NCBI GenBank assembly: GCA_035546935.1
Contig: DASZVP010000002.1
Coordinates: 496,001-560,000 of the forward strand
From: DASZVP01 sp035546935
Lineage (GTDB): Bacteria > Patescibacteriota > Saccharimonadia > Saccharimonadales > UBA4665
Length of the DNA stretch: 64,000 bases
Direction: 5' to 3'
The notes beneath the pieces are model-generated. The model was not told where the DNA came from, did not search any database, and was given only the letters and a program-made list of their open reading frames with translations. Shown one piece after another: positions 7,720 through 15,566 of the stretch (its first letter is position 1; each line of letters begins with the position of its first letter). Position numbers and translations under genes: made by a program.

Positions 7720-7858
7720 CTATGAGTTTTAACCAAATGAAGCAGCTTCTCATTATCAGCCTACTAGGGCTGCGCTTCAGCATGGTTGAAGCCTCGCGAG
7801 ATTAAAATCGCCAGCGTAGCCCGAAAACAGCAGGCTTCAACCAGAAGTCTGTTTTTAA
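7720..7858 (+). ncRNA. Candidate attenuator/pseudoknot leader RNA
   Basis: Two interleaved inverted repeats occur downstream of the promoter. Arm A 7767-7776 (GGGCTGCGCT) pairs with 7813-7822 (AGCGTAGCCC). Arm B 7784-7793 (GGTTGAAGCC) pairs perfectly with 7833-7842. A terminator-like hairpin uses 7824-7830 (AAAACAG) with 7849-7855 (CTGTTTT), topped by CTTC/GAAG and followed by T-rich sequence. Arm B pairing destroys the terminator hairpin, so the region can switch, or A and B can form an H-type pseudoknot. A 27-codon frame (ATG 7722 to TAA 7805) runs through arms A and B and could be a leader peptide. The downstream gene starts at 7874. Confidence 0.5.
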
Positions 7859-7873
7859 TTTTAAGGGGATAAA

Positions 7874-8152
7874 ATGCACCACCAACAATCAGTTACTAAT
7901 CTAGTTGCGAAAGCTGCCAGTGCCGCAGAATTAAGCAAATGGCGCGACGCCCAAGTCGACCCGGAATTACTGTGCCGCCCGACGCCTTCTGAACCGCGCA
8001 ATTACGAGCAAGCACACCGACCGATTGGGTTTCAGGTAGGCGAAGCAGCCGTACGCAAAACTGGTGAGGAGCAGGACGTAATACGCCGCTATGCTGGCGG
8101 TACGGTATCACGCGCCGCCGAGATTTGGGAAACCAATCCTTTCGGCCAATAG
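7874..8152 (+). CDS. Unknown 92-aa protein behind the structured leader
   Basis: 92 residues with an AAGGGG ribosome site 7 bases upstream. Soluble and charged, with an N-terminal helix (residues 8-25, Ala-rich) and a Pro/Arg-rich middle containing CRPTPSEPRNYEQ; one cysteine. No family recognised. The gene is alone between the switch-like leader RNA and the L10 leader of rplJL, so its expression is probably set by the upstream element. Its product could be what the leader senses or controls, but nothing in the sequence shows what that is. Confidence 0.55.
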   Translation: MHHQQSVTNLVAKAASAAELSKWRDAQVDPELLCRPTPSEPRNYEQAHRPIGFQVGEAAVRKTGEEQDVIRRYAGGTVSRAAEIWETNPFGQ

Positions 8153-8154
8153 CG

Positions 8155-8183
8155 TTGACCTTTTTGGTGATTTCGCGTAAAAT
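8155..8183 (+). promoter_or_regulatory. Promoter of rplJ-rplL
   Basis: TTGACC at 8155-8160, a 17-base spacer and TAAAAT at 8178-8183. It begins immediately after the preceding stop codon and drives the L10 leader. Confidence 0.7.
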
Positions 8184-8189
8184 AACAGA

Positions 8190-8303
8190 TAAGTTGCCAA
8201 AGACAGCGACGATCTTCACAAGAGATTTAAGAATGTCGCCGAGGTAAAACAATCTTTTTGATCTGTTTTTACGTCTCTGTCGGTAACGTCAGGGGCGTTT
8301 TTA
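8190..8303 (+). ncRNA. Ribosomal L10 leader with attenuator terminator
   Basis: The leader of rplJ shows the conserved L10-leader elements GCCAAAGACAGC and GCCGAGGTAAAAC, flanking a GCGAC/GTCGC stem. It ends in a terminator hairpin, ACGTCTCTG (8271-8279) with CAGGGGCGT (8290-8298), followed by T residues. In the known family, L10(L12)4 binds the kink-turn region and shifts folding toward the terminator, lowering rplJL expression when the complex is in excess. Confidence 0.82.
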
Positions 8304-8367
8304 TAAGGCAACGAGCTGAGCTCATAAGAGGTCGATAGCCAGCTAAAACAATAATGGAGACATATCC

Positions 8368-8889
8368 ATGGCACTTACTAAACAAGCCAAGCACGATCTA
8401 GTCGACGAAGTCAGCCAACTTTTGGCCGACTCTAAGTTGACAGTTGTTGCTAAATATCAGGGTACAACGGTTAAGGCTCTTCAGGGCCTGCGCCGCGATG
8501 CCCGCGGTAATGGCACTAAAGTCAAAGTGGTCAAGAACCGCTTGGTGATCAAGGCCCTACAGGCTAGTGATGCACTGAAAGATGTTGACACTAGCGCACT
8601 GAACGGCATGCTATTGTACGCTTTTAACAGTGATGATGAAGTCGCGCCGGCCCAGAGCCTGCACGAATTTGCCAAGGCTAACCCGACGCTGGAATTTGTC
8701 GGTGCTATCAGCGCTGAAGGCAATTTCTTGAGCGCTGACGAAGTTAAGGCCCTGGCAACCTTGCCAAGCAAGCCTCAACTGATCGCGACAGTTATTGCAA
8801 CCTTGCAATCACCAGTCAATGACATTACTAGCGGCCTGTCCGGCAACCTTCATGGTTTGCTGGATGCTGTAGCTGCTAAAGCCGCTTAA
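8368..8889 (+). CDS. rplJ: 50S ribosomal protein L10
   Basis: L10 anchors the L12 dimers to the ribosome stalk base. 173 residues, normal length. N terminus MALTKQAKHDLVDEVSQLL; the rRNA-binding region has KVKVVKNRLVIKAL and the family-typical GMLLYAF strand. The C-terminal helix binding L12 is Ala/Leu-rich and ends AVAAKAA. A GGAG ribosome site lies 10 bases before ATG. Expression is under the L10 leader just upstream. Together with rplL it is separated by about 5 kb from rplK-rplA, with which it is adjacent in many bacteria. Confidence 0.96.
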   Translation: MALTKQAKHDLVDEVSQLLADSKLTVVAKYQGTTVKALQGLRRDARGNGTKVKVVKNRLVIKALQASDALKDVDTSALNGMLLYAFNSDDEVAPAQSLHEFAKANPTLEFVGAISAEGNFLSADEVKALATLPSKPQLIATVIATLQSPVNDITSGLSGNLHGLLDAVAAKAA

Positions 8890-8903
8890 TTTAAGGAGAT
8901 AAT

Positions 8904-9287
8904 ATGGCAGATGTAAAGAAATTGGCCGAAGAGCTGACCAAGCTTTCCGTCCTCGAAGTTAACGAACTGAAGAACGTCCTTAAGGACGAATACGGCATTG
9001 AGCCGGCCGCTGCAGCTGTAGCTGTCGCTGGCCCAGCCGCTGGCGGCGACGCTGGCGCCGCTGCCGCTGAAGAGAAGTCTGAATACGACGTCGTCCTGAA
9101 AGACGCCGGCGCCCAAAAGGTGGCCGTCATTAAGGCCGTCAAAGACATCACCAACCTGGGTCTTGGCGAAGCCAAAGCTCTTGTTGATGGCGCTCCTAAG
9201 ACCATCTTAGAGAAAGCCAAAAAGGAAGACGCCGAAGCCGCCAAGAAAACCTTGGAAGAAGCTGGCGCCACCGTCGAACTGGCCTAA
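8904..9287 (+). CDS. rplL: 50S ribosomal protein L7/L12
   Basis: The multi-copy stalk protein that recruits translational GTPases. 127 residues. N-terminal dimerisation helices (residues 1-32), an Ala/Gly-rich hinge (about 33-53), and the globular C-terminal domain with EKSEYDVVLKDAG, KVAVIKAVKDITNLGLGEAK and the final EEAGATVELA. Ribosome site AAGGAG. It lies 14 bases after rplJ and is followed by a strong terminator, so rplJ-rplL is a two-gene operon. Confidence 0.97.
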   Translation: MADVKKLAEELTKLSVLEVNELKNVLKDEYGIEPAAAAVAVAGPAAGGDAGAAAAEEKSEYDVVLKDAGAQKVAVIKAVKDITNLGLGEAKALVDGAPKTILEKAKKEDAEAAKKTLEEAGATVELA

Positions 9288-9307
9288 TAAACCAACTCGA
9301 CAGCCCG

Positions 9308-9341
9308 AAAGCCTCTGCCGGCAACGGCGGGGGCTTTTTAT
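9308..9341 (+). terminator. Rho-independent terminator of rplJL
   Basis: A 13-bp stem, AAAGCCTCTGCCG (9308-9320) with CGGCGGGGGCTTT (9325-9337, two G-T pairs), GCAA tetraloop, then a run of T. Confidence 0.9.
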
Positions 9342-9385
9342 TTTAAGCTCAAGCGTATAATGAAAATATAAACGAGGAGCGCATA

Positions 9386-9541
9386 ATGGCTGAATCATCA
9401 GAAAAGACGCCCAGCAAGGGCTACGGAAAGCACTCAAAGGGCTACTGGGTTTTGGTTTATGTAGTGGCAGCAATTATTATTTACGGGCTGATCTATCTGA
9501 TCTTCTTCAACACGAGCGGCAGCACCGGTGGCGGCTACTAA
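9386..9541 (+). CDS. Small single-span membrane protein, 51 aa
   Basis: ATG 9386 to TAA 9541. A TATAAT at 9356-9361 and a GAGGAG ribosome site precede it, which makes expression likely. Residues 1-20 are polar and basic (with KGYGKHSKGY), residues 21-41 form one strongly hydrophobic helix, and the tail is Gly/Ser/Thr-rich. The last 14 bases overlap the next gene, a DoxX-like membrane protein, suggesting coupled translation and perhaps a partner subunit. No family recognised. Confidence 0.65.
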   Translation: MAESSEKTPSKGYGKHSKGYWVLVYVVAAIIIYGLIYLIFFNTSGSTGGGY

Positions 9542-9875
9542 AACTAAAACAACGGCCTGGCTTTTACAAATTGGTCTGGCTTTCGTATTTATTTACGCGG
9601 GTGTTGGCTCGCTGACACAGCCTAACGTCTGGCTTGGCTACTTGCCGCATTTTCTGGTCACTCAAACGCAGGCTCACGACATCTTAAAGCTATTTGCCGT
9701 TTACGAACTCTTGCTGGCTATTTGGCTTTTAAGTGGCCGCTGGCGACGCTATGCGGCAGTTTTGAGCGCCTTAACATTCCTGGGCATCATTTTGGCGCAG
9801 CCGGGCGATCTGTTGATCACTTTTCGCGACGTCGGCCTGCTTTTTACGGCCGCCGCCTTATTTACCCTCGATTAA
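9528..9875 (+). CDS. DoxX-like small membrane protein
   Basis: 115 residues from GTG 9528, overlapping the preceding 51-residue ORF by 14 bases. Four hydrophobic helices with the DoxX-type start LLQIGLAFVFIYAGVGSL and a later FAVYELLLAIWLLSGRW. DoxX-family proteins are four-helix membrane proteins linked to thiosulfate:quinone oxidoreductase or redox stress; the exact role here is unknown. The quinone link would fit the respiratory genes elsewhere in the window, but that is inference. Confidence 0.68.
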   Translation: MAATKTKTTAWLLQIGLAFVFIYAGVGSLTQPNVWLGYLPHFLVTQTQAHDILKLFAVYELLLAIWLLSGRWRRYAAVLSALTFLGIILAQPGDLLITFRDVGLLFTAAALFTLD

Positions 9876-9975
9876 TGTTTTCCACAGTTACTTTGACTTG
9901 CAGGGGCGAACGTGGTATTTTTGAGGGGAAAGTGTACCTAATAAACACTTCCGAGAGACAATAAGAGAGACAGAA

Positions 9976-10485
9976 ATGCCCGATGTACCAGATAAGCAGG
10001 TCAAACGACTACGAGCCTTAATTCAAGAGGCTGAGACGAGTCTGGCTGCTGCTACCGAACTTCTGATTAGTCTCGTCGGCGACGACGAGAAAGTTAAGCC
10101 TGTCGTACGTGATGACACCATCGGTAAAGTTATCGAAGGCGTTTTTGACGGCCAGAACATGGTCGGATCAGACAGCAAAACTTACCCCGTGCCCGCTAAC
10201 TACGCCAGCAAATCCAAGCTGGTTCAGGGCGACATTCTTAAATTAACCATCGCCGAAGACGGCGCTTTCCTGTACAAGCAAATCGGCCCAATTCCACGCA
10301 AGCAAGTTGTAGGTACTTTGATCTTGGAGAACGGCCACTACTTCGTAGAAGTCGGACCCAAGAAATACCGCGTACTTCTCGCTAGCGTAACCTACTTCAA
10401 GGCTAAGCCAGGCGACCAAGTCAGCGTCAACCTGCCCGAAGACGACTCCGCCGCCGAGTGGGCTGCTCTAGAGGCAGCCCTCTAA
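9976..10485 (+). CDS. Conserved 169-aa protein of unknown function
   Basis: 169 residues. An N-terminal helical part (residues 4-36, KQVKRLRALIQEAETSL, coiled-coil-like) is followed by a beta-rich domain with DTIGKVIEGVFDGQNMVG, a KLVQGDILKLTI strand that looks OB/TRAM-like, and an acidic Trp-containing tail. No cysteines or signal. Short AAGTGT/ACACTT repeats occur in the upstream 100 bases, with GAGAGA before the ATG. It resembles conserved Saccharibacteria proteins by style, but I cannot name a family. Nucleic-acid binding is a guess from the small beta domain. Confidence 0.65.
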   Translation: MPDVPDKQVKRLRALIQEAETSLAAATELLISLVGDDEKVKPVVRDDTIGKVIEGVFDGQNMVGSDSKTYPVPANYASKSKLVQGDILKLTIAEDGAFLYKQIGPIPRKQVVGTLILENGHYFVEVGPKKYRVLLASVTYFKAKPGDQVSVNLPEDDSAAEWAALEAAL

Positions 10486-10521
10486 GTCTTTTCTACAGCA
10501 GACAACTGATTGCTCCCCGAG

Positions 10522-10527
10522 TATAAT
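10522..10527 (+). promoter_or_regulatory. -10 box of dnaX, near-leaderless
   Basis: Perfect TATAAT ending 9 bases before the ATG at 10537; the predicted transcript leader is only a few bases and there is no Shine-Dalgarno sequence. Confidence 0.6.
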
Positions 10528-10536
10528 TAATGCCAA

Positions 10537-12006
10537 ATGGGGCAGGCTTTATATAGAAAACACCGGCCAAAAAAGCTCGAGCAGGTGGTAGGACAGGAGC
10601 ACATAACCAAAACTCTGGATCGGGCGCTAAAACAAGGGCGAATTAGCCATGCCTATCTGTTTACCGGCCCCAAGGGCGTCGGCAAAACCAGCGTGGCTCG
10701 AATTTTAGCCCATGAAATCAATGGCTTGCCGTACGAGGAAGACCAGCCACACCTAGACATCATTGAAATTGATGCCGCCTCCAATCGACGCATCGACGAA
10801 ATTCGCGAGCTGCGCGACAAGGTGTACGTAGCGCCCGCATTGGCCAAATATAAGGTGTATATCATCGATGAGGTGCACATGCTGACCCGTGAGGCCTTTA
10901 ACGCCCTGCTGAAGACTCTTGAAGAGCCGCCAGAGCACGCCGTCTTCATCTTAGCCACCACAGACGCTCATAAGCTGCCAGAAACCATTGTCAGCCGCAC
11001 TCAACGCTATAGCTTTAAGCCGGTGGAGGCTGCAGCGGTTGTTGCGCAGCTTAAAGACATCGCCAAACAAGAGAAAATTACTGCTGAAGACGCCGCTTTT
11101 GATCTGTTAGCCGAGCACGGTGAAGGCAGCTTCCGAGACAGCATTAGCTTGCTCGATCAGGCCAGCAGCCACGGCGAAAAGGTTACGGCCGACAAAGTAA
11201 ATGAGCTCTTGGGCATTCCGCCTCGCGAAAGCCTTCTAAGATTGAGACAGACCGTAGCTAACAAAGATGTCGCCGGTATCGTCCAGGCCCTGACTGATCT
11301 GTACGGGCAGGGTTATCAGGCGAGCGCGATTGCCAAAGAGCTGGGCCAGCTCATAAGAAACGAGCTTGTTAATAACCAAGCCCCGGCAATACACCCAAGT
11401 CTTCTTTTCAAGCTGCTAGAAGTAGCGCCGTCCAGCAACCCTGAACGTTATCTTGAGATAGCTCTGGTCGAATACGCCTTTGAGCACCAGCCAAATCAAA
11501 CAACGGCCGAAGCGACTCCCAGCGTTGAGGAGCCGGCAGCTGCGCCGGAACCTGAGTCGGAAACCGATCTGCAATCAGATCCGGAGCCCGAGCCAATTTC
11601 TGAAAAGCCAGCCGCCAAGCCAGCAGCTCGCAAGGTCAAACATAGCCTTGGGACAGACATTTGGCCGGAAGTTTTGAACTCTCTAAAAGGCAATCGCAAC
11701 ACCTTGTACGGCATTGTCCGCATGGCCGAGCCGCGTTTTGAAGCGGACGGCATTGTTACCTTGGCATTTGCGTTTCCATTTCATCAAAAACGCCTCAACG
11801 AGACTCGCAACCGGCAGGCTTTGAGCGAAGTTCTGGAAAACCTTACCGGTTCAACGGTAGAAGTTAATGCTATCGTCGATAAAGCCGCCCAGCCGGCCCG
11901 GCCAGTTGCGACCGTTGAGGCGGTCAAGACTGAGCCGGCCAAAGCCAAAGATCCGAATCTTTCAACCATTAGCAATATTTTTGGCGGCGCTGAACTGCTA
12001 GAATAG
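10537..12006 (+). CDS. dnaX: DNA polymerase III subunit gamma/tau
   Basis: ATPase of the sliding-clamp loader. 489 residues. Start MGQALYRKHRPK is canonical; the ATG at 10530 is out of frame. Walker A GPKGVGKT (44-51), Walker B DEVH (111-114), sensor region TTDAHKLPETIVSRTQRYSF. The four-cysteine zinc module that normally lies between Walker A and Walker B is absent: the chain passes from ARILAHEINGLPYEEDQP directly to the LDIIEIDAAS strand. Domain III is followed by an acidic Pro/Glu-rich linker (about 325-365) and a tau-like C-terminal domain. dnaB follows after 17 bases. Confidence 0.94.
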   Translation: MGQALYRKHRPKKLEQVVGQEHITKTLDRALKQGRISHAYLFTGPKGVGKTSVARILAHEINGLPYEEDQPHLDIIEIDAASNRRIDEIRELRDKVYVAPALAKYKVYIIDEVHMLTREAFNALLKTLEEPPEHAVFILATTDAHKLPETIVSRTQRYSFKPVEAAAVVAQLKDIAKQEKITAEDAAFDLLAEHGEGSFRDSISLLDQASSHGEKVTADKVNELLGIPPRESLLRLRQTVANKDVAGIVQALTDLYGQGYQASAIAKELGQLIRNELVNNQAPAIHPSLLFKLLEVAPSSNPERYLEIALVEYAFEHQPNQTTAEATPSVEEPAAAPEPESETDLQSDPEPEPISEKPAAKPAARKVKHSLGTDIWPEVLNSLKGNRNTLYGIVRMAEPRFEADGIVTLAFAFPFHQKRLNETRNRQALSEVLENLTGSTVEVNAIVDKAAQPARPVATVEAVKTEPAKAKDPNLSTISNIFGGAELLE

Positions 12007-12023
12007 GGACCACAAGGAGGGTC

Positions 12024-13391
12024 ATGGAGCCAACTACTGCCACCGGCCAACAACCGCCGCAGAACACCGATGCTGAGGCGTCTCTGTTGGGCGCTTTGCT
12101 AATTGATAGCGACGCCATTGTTAAAATCGCCGACTCTTTGACGCCTACCGACTTCTTCGACAAGCGCCATGAGCGCATTTATGAAGCGATCACTCAGTTA
12201 TACGAGCGCCACGAAGCCGTAGACGTCCTGACCCTGACTGACAAGCTGCGCAACAACGGCTATCTGGAAATGGTTGGCGGACCAGCTTACTTAACTGAAT
12301 TAACTAATTTTGTGCCGACAGCTGCCCATGTCGAGCAATACGCAGACATAGTCACCCAAAAAGCCATGCGCCGCCGTCTGATTGAGGCCTCCAAAGACAT
12401 CACCGATCTCGGGTATGATGAGTCCAAAGGTCTGCGCGAACTGATTGAAGACGCCGAATCACGCCTGTTTAATGTCAGCCAGCAGCACATCAAGCAAAAT
12501 GTCATCAGTCTGGAGGCAATTTTAGCCGAAAGCTTCGACCGTCTTGATGAGCTGCACAAGGATAAGAACAAAATTCGCGGTATCCCAACCGGCTTTAAGG
12601 ATCTCGATAACACCTTGGCCGGCTTTCAGCGCTCTGACCTGATTATCCTGGCCGCCCGCCCATCGATGGGCAAGACCGCCTTAGCACTGAACTTTGCGCA
12701 CAATGTTGCCATACAGTCCAAGCAACCGGTGCTGATTTTCAGCCTAGAAATGAGCAAGGAACAGCTGGTTGACCGTTTACTATCAATGGAATCAGGCGTT
12801 GACGCCTGGGCGCTGCGTACGGGTAATTTAACAGATGCCGACTTTGAAAAAATTGGCCAAGCCATGGGCACTTTAAGCGAAGCTCAGATCTATATCGACG
12901 ACACTCCCGGCATCACAGTCAGTGACCTGCGCACCAAGGCCCGCCGCGAGGCCCATCAGCGCGAACTGGGTCTAATCATTGTCGACTACTTGCAACTTAT
13001 GTCCGGTGGTTCGCGCTACGGCGGCGAAGCCAACCGTGTGCAAGAAATCTCCGAGATCTCGCGTGGCCTCAAAGGTGTCGCGCGGGAGTTGAACGTACCG
13101 GTGTTAGCGCTAAGTCAGTTAAGCCGATCGGTAGAAAGCCGCAGCCCGCAAATACCGCAGTTGGCCGACCTTCGCGAGTCCGGCTCAATTGAGCAGGATG
13201 CCGATGTGGTGGCTTTTATTTACCGCGAGGACTATTACAACGCCGACACTGACCGCAAAAAGCTAACCGACATATTCATTAAAAAACACCGTAATGGGCC
13301 TACGGGCGGCGTCGAACTCTATTTCGATAACGACAAACAGCGTTTCCGCTCGGTAGACACACGCCACGCCAGCGACCCATTTAATAACTAG
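12024..13391 (+). CDS. dnaB: Replicative DNA helicase DnaB
   Basis: Hexameric 5'-3' helicase of the replication fork. 455 residues. N-terminal collar domain (EASLLGALLIDSDAI), linker helix, then the RecA-like motor with Walker A ARPSMGKTAL (211-220), Walker B LIIVDYLQLM, and the arginine-finger region ELNVPVLALSQLSR. No intein is visible at the usual Walker A or H4 sites. A strong ribosome site, AAGGAGG, lies 4 bases before ATG. Placement right after dnaX suggests a replication operon. Confidence 0.97.
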   Translation: MEPTTATGQQPPQNTDAEASLLGALLIDSDAIVKIADSLTPTDFFDKRHERIYEAITQLYERHEAVDVLTLTDKLRNNGYLEMVGGPAYLTELTNFVPTAAHVEQYADIVTQKAMRRRLIEASKDITDLGYDESKGLRELIEDAESRLFNVSQQHIKQNVISLEAILAESFDRLDELHKDKNKIRGIPTGFKDLDNTLAGFQRSDLIILAARPSMGKTALALNFAHNVAIQSKQPVLIFSLEMSKEQLVDRLLSMESGVDAWALRTGNLTDADFEKIGQAMGTLSEAQIYIDDTPGITVSDLRTKARREAHQRELGLIIVDYLQLMSGGSRYGGEANRVQEISEISRGLKGVARELNVPVLALSQLSRSVESRSPQIPQLADLRESGSIEQDADVVAFIYREDYYNADTDRKKLTDIFIKKHRNGPTGGVELYFDNDKQRFRSVDTRHASDPFNN

Positions 13392-13432
13392 CTGGCATTT
13401 AGAAGTCGCTAACGCTTATAATGAATGCCAAG

Positions 13433-14620
13433 ATGAAGAAGTTTCGGAAGTTTCTGGCGAAAAATCGGCGGAAGTTATTTTGGATGACTCTGGCTGCGCT
13501 GTCCTTGGCGGCACTGCTACTTTTCCGTTTGGGGTCACTAACCGGCGGTCTCAGCCCCGAGGAAGCGGCTGCAGCCAACGGCACCTATTGCTGGAGCGGT
13601 CTCTATCATCAGCCATTATTTTTGCCGCTTGACCTGTTAAGATCAGTAATTTTCTTTGCCTTTAGACACCATGGCCAAACTTTAACGCGTCTGCCGGATG
13701 CCATGCTGGGTGGCCTGGCAATTTTAGCTTTTGGGCAGTTACTCCGACGGTGGCACGGTAATCGCACCGCTGCACTGACCTTAGCCTTATTTGCTTGCGG
13801 CGCTTGGACGCTGCACGTCAGCCGACTGGCAAGCAATGATGTTTTATACCTGTTAGCCTTGCCGCTAATGTTACTGGCTCATCTGAATCTGTCGGATAAA
13901 CATAGCAAACCGCGCGATTTTTATGCCATTCTGCTGCTGTGGGGACTCAGCCTATACGTACCAGGCTTGATCTGGTTTGTGCTGCTCGACATTTGGTGGC
14001 TGCGCAAGTCGCTTAAGACAGGTTGGACTGCACTTAAAAACCTCAAACAGCGCTTGCTGGCAGGTCTGGCTGTTGTTGTTTGGCTGCCGCTACTGATTAT
14101 CGATTTGACTCGGGCCGGCCAATGGCGAATCTGGTTAGGGCTGCCCGACCAGTGGCCTGCGCCGCTACATTATCTTAAGGAGTTGGCCGCCGTTCCTTTG
14201 CATCTGTTAGTCCGGGGCCCTGAAGGCGCCACTACTTGGCTGGGCAAGGCACCGGTTTTGGACATTTTTAGCTTAGCTGTGTGCCTCATCGGCATCTTCT
14301 TTTATGCCAAACACTGGCGCGCCAACCGCAGCCATCTGATAGCCAGCTGGCTGGTGTTGGGTATAATCTTAATTGCTCTTGGCGGGGCGGTAAGTCTAAG
14401 CTTGTTGGTGCCCATGCTTTATGTTTTGGCAGCCACGGGCATAGCTTATTTGCTGCATGAATGGCTGCAGGTCTTTCCGATTAACCCCTTAGCCAGAGCT
14501 ATCGGAATTGGCCTTGTAATACTAGCCGTAGCCGCTAGCTGCTTCTATAACCTGCGAGCCTATTTTGTGGCCTGGCCAAACGATCCGACCACTGTGGCCG
14601 CCTTTCAGGAACATCGCTAA
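13433..14620 (+). CDS. Multi-pass membrane protein, glycosyltransferase-like (GT39/ArnT style)
   Basis: About ten hydrophobic helices. The first loop contains LSPEEAAAANGTYCW, similar in position to the acidic loop of PMT/ArnT-type lipid-linked sugar transferases, followed by a basic RLPDAMLGGL segment typical of that superfamily. A TATAAT at 13417-13422 overlaps the upstream ATG at 13421, so I prefer the in-frame ATG at 13433 (MKKFRKFLAKNRRK), giving 395 residues and a short or absent leader. Role in surface glycosylation is inferred. Confidence 0.6.
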   Translation: MKKFRKFLAKNRRKLFWMTLAALSLAALLLFRLGSLTGGLSPEEAAAANGTYCWSGLYHQPLFLPLDLLRSVIFFAFRHHGQTLTRLPDAMLGGLAILAFGQLLRRWHGNRTAALTLALFACGAWTLHVSRLASNDVLYLLALPLMLLAHLNLSDKHSKPRDFYAILLLWGLSLYVPGLIWFVLLDIWWLRKSLKTGWTALKNLKQRLLAGLAVVVWLPLLIIDLTRAGQWRIWLGLPDQWPAPLHYLKELAAVPLHLLVRGPEGATTWLGKAPVLDIFSLAVCLIGIFFYAKHWRANRSHLIASWLVLGIILIALGGAVSLSLLVPMLYVLAATGIAYLLHEWLQVFPINPLARAIGIGLVILAVAASCFYNLRAYFVAWPNDPTTVAAFQEHR

Positions 14621-14653
14621 ACTGGTATAATTTCAAGATAAAGAGGGGAGACT

Positions 14654-14947
14654 ATGAGCCGATTTGATCAAGCTAAGATGCTGATGCGTGTCAAAAAGAT
14701 CCAGAAAGAGCTGCAAAACCAGATTATTACTGTTGAAAAAGGCGATGGCGCGGTTACTGTTGAAATAACCGGCGACCAAAAGCTAAAAAAAGTCCACATC
14801 GACCCTGAATATGTTGATCTGGACGATATTGGCGAGTTAGAGCGCTGGGTGGAAGACGCCGTAAAAGAAGCGATTGCCGAAAGCCAACGTGTTGCCGCCG
14901 AAAAGATGCAGCCTATGATGGGCGCTCTTGGTGACCTCGGCTTCTAG
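14654..14947 (+). CDS. Nucleoid-associated protein YbaB/EbfC
   Basis: 97 residues, dimeric DNA-binding protein of the YbaB/EbfC family, almost always encoded next to recR as here. Helix 1 carries MLMRVKKIQKELQNQ, the beta strands hold GAVTVEITGDQKLKKVHIDPE, and the C-terminal helix ends MMGALGDLGF. GAGGGGAG ribosome site before ATG and TATAAT about 20 bases upstream. The end overlaps the possible GTG start of recR by 20 bases. Confidence 0.9.
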   Translation: MSRFDQAKMLMRVKKIQKELQNQIITVEKGDGAVTVEITGDQKLKKVHIDPEYVDLDDIGELERWVEDAVKEAIAESQRVAAEKMQPMMGALGDLGF

Positions 14948-14957
14948 ACTTAAAAAC

Positions 14958-15566
14958 ATGCAGATCTTGCCGCCAGCTCTACAGGACTTAATTGACGCCT
15001 TTGGCTTATTGCCGGGCGTTGGTCCACGCACGGCCGAACGCTACGCCTATTATTTGCTGCGGCATGGTGCTGATTCGCCAGCCAAATTAGCAGCTGCGCT
15101 GCAAGCCCTGCCTGGCGGCATCGGGTATTGCAAGAAAACTTTTGCTTTAGTTCCAGCCGGCCAGGACTTGTCTGATCTGTACACCGATCCGCGCCGCGAT
15201 AAACAAACTGTGGCCGTGGTGGCTGAACCGTTTGATCTTGTAGCGCTGGAAAAAACCGGACAATTTCACGGAACTTATCACGTTTTAGGCGGACTGGTTT
15301 CGCCTATCGACGGCGTTGGCCCCGACCAACTGCATATTAGAGAGCTGGTGAAGCGCATTGATGAAGACAAGGTTAAAGAAGTTATTTTGGCCACTAATGC
15401 CAGTGTCGAGGGCGAATCAACCGCTCTGTACATTCAGCAGCAGATTGGTCCTGGCCGCAAAGTAAAAGTTACGCGTTTGGCACGCGGGCTGCCAATTGGC
15501 GTCGATTTAGAGTATGCTGATCAGATTACGCTCGGCCGCGCCCTAGAGGGTCGGCAGACTGTCTAG
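14958..15566 (+). CDS. recR: Recombination mediator RecR without its zinc finger
   Basis: RecR works with RecO/RecF in RecA loading at gaps. Start at ATG 14958 (MQILPPALQDLIDAF), matching the family N terminus; GTG 14928 would add ten residues. Helix-hairpin-helix LPGVGPRTAERYAYYLL (18-34), TOPRIM domain with AVVAEPFDLVALEKTG and EVILATNASVEGESTALYI. The four-cysteine zinc finger is mostly lost: only Cys58 remains (IGYCKKTF) and the second pair reads LSDLYTDPRR. The 3' end overlaps the convergent gene by 41 bases. Confidence 0.93.
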   Translation: MQILPPALQDLIDAFGLLPGVGPRTAERYAYYLLRHGADSPAKLAAALQALPGGIGYCKKTFALVPAGQDLSDLYTDPRRDKQTVAVVAEPFDLVALEKTGQFHGTYHVLGGLVSPIDGVGPDQLHIRELVKRIDEDKVKEVILATNASVEGESTALYIQQQIGPGRKVKVTRLARGLPIGVDLEYADQITLGRALEGRQTV

